Shown one piece after another: positions 21,101-27,114 of a stretch of 64,000 bases of DNA; positions within the stretch are counted from its first letter, which is position 1, and every line of letters begins with the position of its first letter. A model generated the notes under the pieces. It did no database searches and had not been told where the DNA came from. It saw only the letters and a list, made by a program, of their open reading frames with translations. The stretch spans positions 15,961,444-16,025,443 of the forward strand of contig CM067304.1 of NCBI GenBank assembly GCA_034231615.1, read 5' to 3'. The position numbers and the translations under genes were made by a program. This DNA comes from Meghimatium bilineatum. Lineage: Eukaryota > Mollusca > Gastropoda > Stylommatophora > Philomycidae.

Positions 21101-21460
21101 TAAAGTAAGTAAGTAGTGTCACTGTCTATCTATTTTCTTCTAGTTCTATCAATTTAATTTAGTTAATAAGTATCATGAATCCTACTATGATTAAGTTCAA
21201 CTTATTAAATAATAAAATATTTATATTAAATAATCATGCATTTTATTTTTAAAAATCATTAAAATACATTCCACCTCGTCCTATATTGTCTTTGCTATCT
21301 ACACATTATGCAAAGCTGCCCTTTATTGCAAACGATAAAGATGAGCTCATTAATTAATAGCCCATCTGTGTAATCATGCAAGTTTGCCGGTATTTTTTTA
21401 AACGTTAAAAGGCAACTGATAACACCCCTTCATTCAATGCACTTCCTTACCATCCGCCAT
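74..21460 (-). CDS. ANKFY1: ANKFY1 / Rabankyrin-5 orthologue, 5' portion (8 coding exons, 336 codons; gene continues beyond position 1)
   Basis: ANKFY1 is a Rab5 effector on early endosomes that works in macropinocytosis and endosome traffic; the vertebrate protein has about 1,170 residues with a BTB domain, many ankyrin repeats and a C-terminal FYVE finger. Eight coding exons lie on the minus strand at 21460-21451, 17133-16944, 10703-10582, 7610-7475, 6030-5907, 4734-4585, 1127-962 and 183-74. All have AG acceptors and GT donors, and their phases join without a break (1,008 nt). The product starts MADDEVSKLQNHLALLREEY, close to my recollection of the vertebrate N-terminus, followed by BTB and the first ankyrin repeats. 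The FYVE end is outside the window. Introns of 0.8-6.2 kb are full of LINEs, SINEs and minisatellites. The exon list is read by eye; alternative exons are not excluded. Confidence 0.93.
184..505. repeat. Degenerate CATTCACTC-type simple repeat in ANKFY1 intron
   Basis: From about 275 the plus strand is pyrimidine-rich with irregular ATTC, CACTC and CTTACTC motifs. It resumes on the other side of a SINE B at 655-880. No coding potential was seen. Confidence 0.7.
506..647 (-). mobile_element. SINE B copy, inserted in the CATTCACTC repeat
   Basis: The reverse complement gives the SINE B body (GATGTGTC-GGCCAT, cap-like AATAAAA, ATTC-TCTGG, CTAGTAG, GAGTTTGAGAATGAATGC) with a GAAGAAGAAG tail. The central part is short of the usual ~155 bp. 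Confidence 0.8.
648..880. repeat. Degenerate CATTCACTC-type simple repeat, second part
   Basis: Continues the array interrupted by the SINE at 506-647 and begins with a C-run of 13. The proline/serine/histidine-rich ORFs here are repeat artefacts. Confidence 0.7.
962..1127 (-). CDS. ANKFY1: ANKFY1 exon 7 (first ankyrin repeats)
   Basis: Acceptor TTCATGTCAG, 166 nt, donor AGAG|GTCAGT. It encodes VNEVDNKGDLALDLALKSQQ, then an ankyrin repeat with VANKADVNRKDNSGKCLLYK and the AIQRG helix. The acceptor and its upstream tract are the founding unit of a 67-bp minisatellite that extends to 1505. Confidence 0.92.
1120..1505. repeat. 67-bp minisatellite founded on the exon 7 acceptor
   Basis: About six units of roughly 67 bp, one of them shortened. 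Each holds GTTGTTTGTTTGTGTCC then GTGTCAG on the minus strand, the equivalent of the real acceptor at 1127. Confidence 0.9.
1528..1770 (-). mobile_element. SINE A copy
   Basis: A diverged full-length copy: AGATTAGCAGGATATAGTCC, the GCACCTTTTGGTCTGA block, ATATGGGATGG, and the TTAGTC...CTTATGACATGCATG head motif, ending near CGGGCCC. Its AAG tail is decayed. Confidence 0.8.
1855..2090 (+). mobile_element. I-type LINE 3' coding tail fragment
   Basis: A frame encodes GTQTPEYILQDCPTYKRRDS, the C-terminal zinc-knuckle-like EHILQDC motif of I-type LINEs. It matches the better copy at 43970 (IQTPEHILQDCPEYKELRGK). Stops interrupt the rest. Confidence 0.7.
2240..2455 (-). mobile_element. RTE-like LINE C-terminal fragment
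   Basis: The minus strand encodes KIPWTDKKTNVEVLRDAGVK with an upstream MWFLRRM motif, the region after reverse transcriptase in RTE-like LINEs. The same motif order occurs at 9300-10000 and 34700-35040. Confidence 0.65.
2456..3560 (+). mobile_element. I-type LINE 3' region (RNase H and C-terminal knuckle)
   Basis: An open stretch at 2460-2936 carries the RNase H motifs HVYTDGSAF (first Asp), YEAEITALEVAL (Glu) and VIFTDSMSALQAL (second Asp). Further fragments in shifted frames encode RLRTQRVQLNNHL and CRLCTHPYETVDHHLFICP, the Cys/His knuckle at the end of I-type LINE ORF2. Stops and frameshifts after 2936 show it is dead. Confidence 0.85.
3561..3945. other. Unassigned intron sequence
   Basis: ANKFY1 intron 6 sequence with no recognisable gene or repeat family. 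It is AT-rich with no long ORF. Confidence 0.5.
3950..4095. repeat. ~37-bp tandem repeat, 4 copies
   Basis: Four units built on TTTTTAAATATGCA followed by GCTCCATTGTT. Confidence 0.85.
4150..4385. repeat. 60-bp minisatellite, 4 copies
   Basis: Units contain TGTTTTTGTGAGTACAAAAA then ATCATTGGAGCATATCC. The unit length is a multiple of three, so ORFs stay open on both strands; these are not genes. Confidence 0.9.
4585..4734 (-). CDS. ANKFY1: ANKFY1 exon 6
   Basis: Acceptor TCTGATTTAG, exactly 50 codons, donor CAG|GTACGT. It encodes LLYRMFKTKTEYPLHTAIRT and EREDVVFLYLIEFDSQ, nearly identical to the vertebrate segment before the first ankyrin repeats. Both ends are phase 0. Confidence 0.93.
4830..5370. 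repeat. Degenerate ~30/60-bp minisatellite
   Basis: Repeated GTGTCCAGTTG, TTACAAACTTTTAGTCAA and related motifs, with variable spacing and more divergence than the other arrays. Confidence 0.8.
5371..5627. other. Unassigned intron sequence
   Basis: ANKFY1 intron 5 sequence between two arrays. No motif recognised. Confidence 0.4.
5628..5935. repeat. 43-45-bp minisatellite founded on the exon 5 donor
   Basis: Seven units. Each carries, on the minus strand, TCTAGTCACTGG followed by GTTTGTATCATG (small variants), identical to the exon 5/intron 5 junction, which is the rightmost unit. Confidence 0.95.
5907..6030 (-). CDS. ANKFY1: ANKFY1 exon 5 (post-BTB helical region)
   Basis: Acceptor ACTCCAAG, 124 nt, encoding CENGLMSFVNMKNCITFYQT then AEEMQAEMLKKHCSELISSHW, matching the BACK-like region of vertebrate ANKFY1. 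The donor is TGG|GTTTGT, a weak site with T at +3. The last 17 or so exon bases and the donor are the first unit of a seven-copy minisatellite running to 5628. No long ORF covers this exon. Confidence 0.92.
6262..7430. repeat. 26-bp minisatellite, about 45 copies, with higher-order period
   Basis: The unit is TATGAGTGGCTTTCTCTCAC plus TACAAG, with GAGCTGC, GAAGTGTGAGCGG and other variants. A block near 6906 recurs 234 bp later (nine units). It lies just downstream of the exon 4 donor. Confidence 0.93.
7475..7610 (-). CDS. ANKFY1: ANKFY1 exon 4 (BTB C-terminal half)
   Basis: Acceptor GGATTTTTCAG, 136 nt, donor AGCAG|GTTAGA. It encodes HHNVAYALLRWIYTDEINIQ, the BTB alpha-helix and the conserved LRWIYTDE stretch, then LLRAATRYKLEELRS. 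The reading frame is open upstream of the acceptor, so a naive ORF wrongly begins with MEDICEQLL. The exon sits between two minisatellites, a 26-bp array downstream and a 38-bp array upstream. Confidence 0.92.
7680..8415. repeat. ~38-bp minisatellite, about 19 copies
   Basis: The unit is AGACTAGAGTGTAGTAAACC followed by TGTGTATGAACACGTGT. Units alternate between CACGTGT and CACATGTGT endings. It lies about 70 bp upstream of exon 4. Confidence 0.93.
8448..8625 (-). mobile_element. SINE A copy, 3'-truncated
   Basis: It keeps the GCGCCTTTCAAACTTACACA block, ATATTGGATGGGACAGCCAA and the CTCTTATGACATGCATGG head, but lacks the AAG-tailed part. Confidence 0.7.
8626..9055. other. Unassigned intron sequence
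   Basis: Contains a C-run near 8687. No coding or repeat family recognised. Confidence 0.4.
9060..9200 (-). mobile_element. RTE-like LINE 3' end fragment
   Basis: The minus strand carries the GAAAATATATTAGACAGT motif, as in the fragment at 34690-35040 (ENILDSLTTWHGRE), close to the LINE stop codon. Confidence 0.6.
9205..9770 (-). mobile_element. RTE-like LINE C-terminal region
   Basis: Encodes SETWTLNKQLKDRIDAFEMW, then TNKEVLKTLN, IKYFGHIKRHHTLLKTLLEG and WTGYSLAECTTKTRDRGCWR. This is the post-RT region typical of RTE-like LINEs, where FGH and the GCWR end are conserved. It is interrupted once or twice and is 5'-truncated. Confidence 0.85.
9775..10125 (-). mobile_element. Second RTE-like LINE C-terminal fragment
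   Basis: Encodes VRNRVLQNYIAQILIYGCKS, WTINKHGCGKLEATEMWFYR and RMLRVLWMARKTYE. It covers the same protein region as the copy to its left, so these are two insertions end to end. Confidence 0.8.
10126..10560. other. Unassigned intron sequence with a G-run
   Basis: Holds an 18-bp G-run near 10297-10314 and a short duplicated motif (ATGTTCCACCA, ACATGAAAGCATGTTCCACC). Nothing else recognised. Confidence 0.4.
10582..10703 (-). CDS. ANKFY1: ANKFY1 exon 3 (BTB domain core)
   Basis: Acceptor ACATTCACAG, 122 nt, donor ACAG|GTAGATG. It encodes SDLLIELEGG, then RAHKFILSARGDSWGV, the conserved BTB strand-helix core (H-K-x-hydrophobic-L-x-A-R-S/G) that mediates dimerisation. The exon is not covered by a long ORF because stop codons lie close on both sides. 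It was found by homology and phase. Confidence 0.93.
10780..11130. repeat. 27-bp minisatellite, about 13 copies
   Basis: The unit is CATGTCATGATCCCACAAAC plus CACTGGA. The length is a multiple of three and free of stops on the minus strand, giving two spurious repetitive ORFs. It lies about 75 bp upstream of the exon 3 acceptor. Confidence 0.93.
11380..11900 (+). mobile_element. RTE-like LINE 3' fragment
   Basis: Encodes VCYECQMWTLIKEQKRKLTM (the YGCESW-equivalent), then further decayed sequence ending with a GATAGATGAATG tail. Stops are present. Confidence 0.7.
11990..12290. repeat. ~80-bp tandem repeat, 4 diverged copies
   Basis: Units share GGGTTCATGGAGGCAACTCA, TTGTATAGACTCATG and AAGTTAAGGGGCAACTAGAG. 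Confidence 0.85.
12640..12950. repeat. 50-bp minisatellite, 6 copies
   Basis: Units share GGAACTCCACTAGTGAAGGA then TGCCCCATCATCTGATCTTG, with very little divergence. The array is young. Confidence 0.93.
12951..13755. other. Unassigned intron sequence
   Basis: ANKFY1 intron 2 sequence with a short G-run near 13060. ORFs on both strands have no recognisable domain. Confidence 0.4.
14404..14558 (+). mobile_element. SINE B copy with 12-bp target duplication
   Basis: Flanked by GTCTATTTGTCT at 14392-14403 and 14559-14570. This fixes the element ends: 5' CCGCCGAAGATGGATGTG, 3' GAGTTTGAGAATG...AATAAGAA. Full length is about 155 bp. Confidence 0.95.
14644..14924 (+). mobile_element. SINE A copy with 11-bp target duplication
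   Basis: Flanked by AGCTATCCTTC at 14633-14643 and 14925-14935. The 281-bp body runs from TGTCGCCCGTGTGTTGCC through CGACTAAGGAGGTTATGGGA and CGGATGTGTCAGACC to GAACGAACGCAGAAGAAG. Confidence 0.95.
15170..15580. repeat. ~61-bp minisatellite, about 7 copies
   Basis: Units share GCAGTCTGCACAGAGTGAGC, ATAGAAAGTACCTATTG and TTTTCCATATTGTGCTATAT and are nearly identical. The last unit is cut by the element at 15599. Confidence 0.95.
15599..16297 (-). mobile_element. 699-bp insertion of unknown family with 15-bp target duplication
   Basis: A GC-richer block bounded by perfect direct repeats ATGCTCGATGTAGAT at 15584-15598 and 16298-16312. It contains the palindrome GGGGTCAATGACCCC and paired TTCGTCCAGA motifs. 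A C/G-rich stretch lies at one end and there is no poly-A or AAG tail. No protein motif was found. The strand is a guess, placing the G-rich end first. It could be a non-autonomous element or an internally deleted LINE. Confidence 0.7.
16417..16702 (-). mobile_element. SINE A copy, full length
   Basis: Nearly complete: CTTCTTCTTATTCTTCTGCG tail complement, GCAGATCAGCAGGATGTAGT, GCGCCTTTCGCTCTGACACA, GTCGCCTCGTACGACATGCA and TGGGCCTGACAACACATGGG head. It is opposite to the copies at 14644 and 19035. Confidence 0.93.
16703..16870 (-). other. Coding-like fragment, unidentified
   Basis: The minus strand is open for VEVDRLKKSLTNVIQLRKEH and GEWTGIRTELAVKELIQLHL. The composition looks protein-like, but there is no match in ANKFY1 and no recognised domain. 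It is cut at one end by the SINE at 16702. It may be a piece of a transposon ORF. Confidence 0.3.
16944..17133 (-). CDS. ANKFY1: ANKFY1 exon 2 (N-terminal helix and start of BTB)
   Basis: Acceptor CCTATTTCAG, 190 nt, donor AG|GTGAGA. It encodes a heptad-like N-terminal helix (KLQNHLALLREEYVKLQNRL), then an SRLLKFIADLFDKEQY segment equivalent to the vertebrate SRLLAIVADLYEQEQY that leads into BTB. It enters with two bases of a split codon and leaves with two. A minisatellite with TTTCATGRCACACTT-like units starts about 20 bp upstream of the acceptor. Confidence 0.93.
17150..17395. repeat. ~35-bp tandem repeat beside exon 2 acceptor
   Basis: Units share CCTTCATAACACGCTTCTAT, GACAACTGTAGTGTGC and variants. 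The same motif continues to within about 20 bp of the exon 2 acceptor. Confidence 0.85.
17470..17622 (+). mobile_element. SINE B copy
   Basis: Starts CCCGCCGAAGACGGATGTGT and ends GAATGAACGCTGAATAAGAA. Diverged flanking repeats GAATCACGTTTC and GAATCCCACTTC suggest the target duplication. The left flank holds GAGTTCGAATC, a B-box-like motif that is probably not part of the element because other copies lack it. Confidence 0.88.
17735..18640 (-). mobile_element. I-type LINE 3' region (RNase H and C-terminus)
   Basis: Minus strand: AWTHVYTDGSATNATENGGG (RNase H Asp motif), TNFKVEMEALKKAAETI (Glu motif), then QVILLHLRTGHNKMRHHLYI and CHCSLANMTAEHISQECSQY (C-terminal Cys/His motif). Frame changes separate the two open parts. 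Confidence 0.88.
18641..19020. other. Unassigned intron 1 sequence
   Basis: Contains a 9-bp G-run. It may include more of the adjacent LINE, but nothing is certain. Confidence 0.35.
19035..19308 (+). mobile_element. SINE A copy with 13-bp target duplication
   Basis: Flanked by AAATAGCACTTGT at 19022-19034 and 19309-19321. The body runs from GCCCATGTGTTGCTTGGGCC to GAACGAACGCAGAAGAAG and agrees with the 14644 copy in both termini. Confidence 0.95.
19322..19900. other. Unassigned intron 1 sequence
   Basis: AT-rich, no ORF, no recognised repeat. Confidence 0.4.
19905..20640. repeat. AT-rich repeat X, including two ~180-bp monomers
   Basis: The segment 19925-20245 matches 52880-53050 plus 54985-55120 (shared AGATAGCCCTTGAAAATTGC and AACTATACATTTTTGTG motifs). 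Within it, AACTATACATTTTTGTGTTC...AATTTGCATAATT recurs as a diverged monomer (AACTATATATTTTTGTATTC...AATTTGCATAAAT) about 180 bp later. No coding capacity. Confidence 0.8.
20641..21440. other. Unassigned AT-rich intron 1 sequence
   Basis: Strongly AT-rich, many short TAATA and AATA runs, no gene recognised. It lies immediately inside the gene from exon 1. Confidence 0.4.
21451..21460 (-). CDS. ANKFY1: ANKFY1 coding exon 1 (start codon, 10 coding nt)
   Basis: The minus strand reads ATGGCGGATG followed by the strong donor GTAAGG. The split codon G|AT joins exon 2 in frame to give M-A-D-D-E-V-S-K, matching the acidic start of known ANKFY1 proteins. The start context is good (A at -3, G at +4). 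The AAAATATGGCGG context also resembles YY1 sites found over animal start codons. The exon is too short for ORF finders and is supported by phase, donor and homology together. Confidence 0.85.
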
Positions 21461-21545
21461 ATTTTTAGTGTTTGATCATGTGACTTCATTGAAAAAGTGT
21501 GACTACCATTGTCAAGAACATTTTGTTCCATGTAGAAACTCTACC
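21461..21545 (-). promoter_or_regulatory. Probable ANKFY1 5' UTR and proximal promoter
   Basis: Only about 85 bp separate the ANKFY1 start codon from a LINE fragment beginning near 21545. The interval carries TCATGTGA (plus strand, 21475-21482), which matches the M-box/E-box type bound by MITF/TFE factors. No TATA box is visible. Whether transcription starts here or further upstream across the LINE cannot be told from sequence. Confidence 0.45.
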
Positions 21546-22245
21546 CCATCGCAGGACAAATAGGTCTCCAAGTCAATTCAACAGAAACAAAAATTATGGA
21601 CTTCACCAATTACTTTAAATGGACAACAACTTGAAAAGGTACACAAATTCTCCTATCTAGGAAGTAAATTAACACTCGACGGTGATGTCATGCCAGAAAT
21701 TACAACTCGCATTGCCCTAGCATCAACAAGTGCCTTTAACAGACTGTCTAATATCTGGAAGTCAAAGTCCATACGCACGAAAATGCGCTTATTTATTCCT
21801 GGGTTATTCCGGTGCTATCATATGGATGTGAGAGCTGGAAAAGCTCTTTCTCTTCAGAAAAGAAATTACTGAGTTTCGAGAACAAATGTCTTCGTATGAT
21901 AACTAACATCCATTGGAGTGAATTCAAATCGCTAAAATCAGAGAAGAGACACATCAAAATTTCATCACAGATGTTATCAGAAAACGCCGTTGGTCCTACA
22001 TCGGGCATGTCCTATGCGCAGACATCAACAGAATACACCACCAATCTCTTTAATGGATACCTACAGGCAAACGAGCCAGGGGTAGACCAAAAGAAACACT
22101 CAGAAGAACAATACTTAGAGAAAGTAAAACAATCAATATCCATACTATTCGATAGCTGCACGGATAGCTTTGAACAGACATAATTGGAGAGATCTGACCT
22201 CTGCCCTAGCGCTAACTTCAGCGCAAAGGGAAAATGAATGAATGA
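21545..22245 (+). mobile_element. RTE-like LINE, 3' end, upstream of ANKFY1
   Basis: Encodes the end of RT and what follows: ITTRIALASTSAFNRLSNIW then LSYGCESWK and LLSFENKCLRMITNIHWSEF. It ends at GCGCTAACTTCAGCGCAAAG and a GAATGAATGAA tail. The same terminal sequence, inverted, is at 28725-28900. Frameshifts separate the frames. Confidence 0.85.
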
Positions 22246-22389
22246 AGATACTCTCCCCCTACCCCCCCCTCCCACCCCTGAAGTTAGATGTGAAACAGAA
22301 ATTAAAAGGAGAATGTGAATGGCTAAGAGTGCATTCAATGCCATGAGGAAAATATTAACATCGTTGTCTTCTTGTTTGTTCTCCAATGC

Positions 22390-22532
22390 CTGCAGAGCAT
22401 CAGGATGTAGTCAGATGTATGACATGCTTTGAGTCATTGTTTACAGCTTAATTTCGATATCTGCGCCTTTTGGTCATACTTATTCGACACAAATTCTTGG
22501 TCATTTTGACCCTCTATGGCATGGGTTTTTTA
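22390..22532 (-). mobile_element. SINE A copy, partial
   Basis: Keeps GCATCAGGATGTAGTC, GATATCTGCGCCTTTTGGTC and CCTCTATGGCATGG. The 5' head is lost. Confidence 0.65.
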
Positions 22533-22564
22533 CCTCTCAAGACGGCGAGAACCACCCACTTCTT

Positions 22565-23445
22565 TCACCTAATAGAGTTTAATAATTAGGTATACCCTCT
22601 CATCTCCACTGTCGGTGTCACAGACTTTACGATGTGATTGTTAAGAGAGAACCATATCACCGAAGCCTTCTCTTGGTTGATCTGTGCCCCTGCACCATCA
22701 CACCAGGAGGCGATACGGTCTAGCTCTTTATGCAGTGATCCGACAGTTTCTGTTCTATCTCTTCCCTGTCTGTATACCAGGATATCATCCGCAAAAGACA
22801 TTGTTCTACCTCTCCCGAAGAGCTGCTGCTGTGTGATAGCCACAGTGTAAACATTGAGTAATACGGATGAGAGGGAACATCTCACCGATGATTCAGATGT
22901 TGTGATTTACACGGACGGGTCGGTCATCCGTCACCAGCGATGCGCATGGGCCTTTACTGTCAGATCAAAAGGGAAAACAGTACACGAAGCTAGTGGTGCC
23001 TTTACCGCAACAACGAGCAGTCTAACTATGGAAGTATTCACTAGACTTGCTCGACAGACTAATCATAAAAAAATAATAATGATTCTCTTATGGAAGCTTT
23101 GTAGCATGTCATCTATACAATTATAGACCCTCTCTGAGTAGAAGTATCTTTAAATAGGCACTGCACTAAGCCGAAAGCTGAAGTCTCCTTGGTTTGAAAG
23201 AAAGCTCAGAAAAACCATCCCACTGCACATAGGAATCAAGAAATTTGGTTTGAAATGTAGTGTCGCTAGAAAGGAGCAGTTTCGTGGGCAAGAAAGAATG
23301 ATGGTCAATCAACTGCGTACTGGGACCGTCAGTCAGCGTGTAATGGCGGCTACACTCATGGAGAGATCTGAACATCTATGGGCTTGTCCGGAGTGCAGTG
23401 ATGATGATCCAACGACTAACTAACTAACTAACTAACTAACTATAG
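22565..23445 (+). mobile_element. I-type LINE with 5' inversion
   Basis: On the plus strand from about 22880: VVIYTDGSVIRHQRCAWAFT (RNase H), then KLKSPWFERKLRKTIPLHIG and a C-terminal region with CPEC, ending in an (ACTA)n tail at 23416-23441. On the minus strand from about 22885 to 22565: the RT segment SLSSVLLNVYTVAITQQQLF, TMSFADDILVYRQGRDR, and an INQEKASVIWF block. RT should precede RNase H on the same strand; here it is inverted, as in twin-primed LINE insertions. Confidence 0.82.
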
Positions 23446-23679
23446 GAAGGAAGAGTTCTCACTATTCCTGAGGATCTCAAAACACAAACCATAATGTTAC
23501 TTTAAAAATTTATTATAATAATAAAATAGTGTGATACAAACAAGGCAATAATGAAACATGAATATCACAAAACACAGATTTATTACACAGACATATTTTG
23601 ATCACAATTATTCCTTGATAACCCATATATATATATATCTAAGCTTACATATGGGACTGTTTGATCATCATGTAATAAT

Positions 23680-24165
23680 TAACATGTGCACGCACGCACA
23701 CACACACATACGTATATATGTATGTATGTGTGTGTGTGTGCGTGCGTGTGTGTGTGTGTGTGGGTTTTGGGTGGGTGGGTGCGTGCGTGCGTGTGTGCGT
23801 GTGTGTGTGCATGCGTGCGTGTGTTATGTGTGCGTGTCTGTGTGTCTGTGTGTGCGTGTGAGTGCATGTGTACATGTGTATATGTGGGTATGTGTGTATG
23901 TGTGTGTGTGTATGTATATGTGTGTGTATGTATGTATGTATGTGTGTATGTGTGTATGTGTATGTATGTGTGCATGTGTGTATGTGAGTATGTGTGTATG
24001 TGTGTCTGTGTGTGTGTTGGTGTGTATGTATGTATGTATGTATGTGTGAATGTGTGTATGTATATGTGTATGTGTGCATGTGTGTATGTGGGTATGTGTG
24101 TATGTGTGTGTGTCTGTGTGACTTTGTGTGTGTGTCTAGGTGTGTGTTTGTATGTATATATGAGA
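23680..24165. repeat. TG/TATG microsatellite, ~480 bp
   Basis: A degenerate (TGTG)n, (TATG)n and (TGCG)n tract. Cys/Val- or Thr/His-rich ORFs on both strands are artefacts. Confidence 0.97.
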
Positions 24166-24289
24166 ATAAGGGGAACTTCGCGGAAAGATAAGAAAACGAA
24201 CAAAAAACTTTTAATACTTTGTATTTAAAAAAAGAACTATTAAAGAAATAAAGAGAAAACAAATAATGTATTTTGAACGTATTTAAAGA

Positions 24290-24480
24290 CATGACACCTT
24301 ATTGCAGACCTTACTGGATAGAGGGGAGGCGAGCAAGGGTATGCAGAGAAACAAGTGGGAGAGAAATATCACGAGATGGATAGGTTACAGTCTGGCAGAA
24401 TGCATAACCAAGGCAAAAGAAAGGGGATGTTGCAAGTCCGTTGCAGCCAACTTTCGTCGCGAAGATGGCGCATCATGATA
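24290..24480 (+). mobile_element. RTE-like LINE 3' end fragment
   Basis: Encodes NKWERNITRWIGYSLAECIT then KAKERGCCKSVAANFRREDG, the same end as the minus-strand copy at 9205. Confidence 0.8.
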
Positions 24481-25160
24481 AAGAACGATGACTGACAGGC
24501 ACATAGGTACCCAGTCTCTCCCAGCAAATGTCGAAGGGTATGCATATTAATTGTTCCTGTGATTCGCTGGGTAAGTATCTCCCCATTATACCCTGTGTGG
24601 TTCCAGCGGTACTATATATGCTTCTTCAACGCAGAATGAGGTGCAAAGGGCAGAAACTACAGCTCATTTTTCAGAATACTCTGGGAGTCTGTTAGAATCA
24701 CCATTACCAACGCATATCAATCAAAGAGTAAAGAAATATGCAAGAAAAGTGATTTTGATTGTATGGGACGTCAAATGTGTCATAATAAAAAAGTTACCTG
24801 CCTCAATACAAGACGACTAAAGGCCAGTGGTGCGTTGACCTCCATACCAAACTTACCAAACTTAAAAAAGACTGACCAGAAAACGAGTAAATATAAGTTG
24901 GAAGAAAACGAGGGATAACTCGCACTTAAATTATGCTCTTGCTTCAAGACAATGCACCTTCCGATAAAGCATGGCTTGCGTTGCAAACAGTCAACGATTT
25001 GAATATTGAAATTATTCCACACCCATCATATTTTCCAGATTTGGCTCCATATGTCTTTTTCAGCCTCTGTTGGCTGGACTAAGCCTCATCTCCACGTCAA
25101 GGAGTTGGCTTCGATGGGGCATGCCTCTTGACATCAATGTTTCAAATAAAAGCACAGGTT
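24481..25160. other. Unassigned sequence
   Basis: Around 24920-25060 a plus frame reads LMLLLQDNAPSDKAWLALQT then VNDLNIEIIPHPSYFPDLAP. That is the DNAP and HPPYSPDLAP motif pair of mariner/Tc1 transposases, so a decayed fragment of that superfamily is likely near 24930-25060. Confidence 0.55.
24930..25070 (+). mobile_element. Mariner-like transposase remnant
   Basis: The plus frame contains LLQDNAPSDKA (second catalytic Asp region, DNA/P) followed by EIIPHPSYFPDLAPY, matching the mariner HPPYSPDLAP block. The span covers only about 45 residues of the catalytic core; no terminal inverted repeats were found. The remainder of the transposase is missing. Confidence 0.7.
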
Positions 25161-25169
25161 CAATTCAGT

Positions 25170-25465
25170 TGTGTAACTGAAGTAACATGTACGGTTGTCT
25201 CATAGGCATGTTTGTGTGTAAGTGAAGTCACATGTAAGGTTGTCTCATAGGCATGTTTGTGTGTAACTGAAGTAACATGTACGGTTGTCTCATAGGCATG
25301 TTTGTGTGTAAGTGAAGTAACATGTAAGGTTGTCTCATAGGCATGTTTGTGTGTAACTGAAGTAACATGTACGGTTGTCTCATAGGCATGTTTGTGTGTA
25401 ACTGAAGTAACATGTACGGTTGTCTCATAGGCATGTTTGTGTGTAAGTGAAGTAACATGTAAGGC
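25170..25465. repeat. 45-bp minisatellite, about 6.5 copies
   Basis: Units share GAAGTAACATGTACGGTTGT and CTCATAGGCATGTTTGTGTG. The length is a multiple of three, so it is open in two minus frames. Confidence 0.95.
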
Positions 25466-25522
25466 ACGACCATCCACTTCTGTAAACTCCGTATGCCCAC
25501 CTTTTTCATAGAAAAAAACCCA

Positions 25523-25935
<413 letters not shown>

Positions 25936-26195
25936 CACACATATATGTATATATTCATTATTACATGATGGTCAAGCAGTCCATGATGGTTAAACGTAGA
26001 TTTAAGTGTGTGTCATCAAGGAATAATTTTGATCACAATATGTTTATGTAAATCTCTGTTTTGTCATCCTCATGATTCGTTATTACTTAACCCTTGTTGG
26101 TATCACAAACTATGGTATTATTATAATTACTTTGATTTAAGGTACTCTTATAGTGAGGCGCGCTTTTTTCAAACGCGGACATGGTCCAATATCTC

Positions 26196-26462
26196 TCCTC
26201 TTCTTCTGCGTTCGTTTTCAGACTCCTGAATATTAGCATTATGTAGTCCGGAGAACGAAGTTCATTGTGTCATAGCTTATATCTTAGCTGTGATATCTGC
26301 GCTTTTCGGTCTGACACATCCTACTACTTTGACCTTTTTGGGGATGAAACAACCAACGCGAGCCCAAGACCTGCTTAGTCGCCTCTTACAACATAACTGA
26401 CAGGTAATAATGTCGCAATTCTTCTCCCCCCCCCCTTTCTGTCCTCTGGCAACACACGGGCG
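26196..26462 (-). mobile_element. SINE A copy
   Basis: CTCTTCTTCTGCGTTCG, ATGTAGTCCGGAGAACGAAG, GATATCTGCGCTTTTCGGTC, TAGTCGCCTCTTACAACAT and CTGGCAACACACGGGC are all present. Confidence 0.88.
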
Positions 26463-27110
26463 CCAATTTGGTTATATCATAGTTTTTTAACCATAAAATA
26501 ATAATAGAGTTCTGGTAATCCAGCCACCACGAGTTCGAGAGTAGGCCTATGTATTTAAGGGAGTGGTGCAGAACCATAACCACCGAGTTATATATTCAAT
26601 ACGTTTTTGTCATCACAATGTTAATATTGGAATCATGGTGACTAGATTATCTGTAACAGTAACCCCCCCCCCTTTTTTTGTGTGGCTGAAAGGCGCATGC
26701 CTCGCCATAAGATACTTTCTTTATTTTTAAAAAGAAAAACTGAAGGATGGTGATTATTTCGGTAAACAGTGAATATACTATATATTCACAAATATATTCA
26801 TAACTTTCGTATTGCAGGAATGGCAAAGAAACTAACAATATATATGGTGTCCCTATAAGCTACAGTTTACTCAATTTGTGTACTTTGAATCGCGGGTGCT
26901 TAACATGACTAGCATACCACCTAAGGAAAAAGATGGTGCCATAGACCTCACACTCTAACATCTACGCTTCCTTTTCTCACTTACTGTCTTTGGAATAAAT
27001 GAAAGTGATAATTTGTCATGTGTATCACGTTACAGAAAACCCAAACGTATCATCCATTACTCAATAAATTACAGCGACCATGACTAACCCTTATACATAA
27101 TAATACTAGA
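26463..27110. other. Unassigned sequence
   Basis: Contains a C-run near 26663. No gene or repeat family recognised. Confidence 0.4.
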
Positions 27111-27114
27111 CAAC

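Noticed and set aside
23645-24292. Long ORFs rich in Cys/Val or Thr/His
   Set aside because: They are translations of a TG/TATG microsatellite, with no domain and both strands open.
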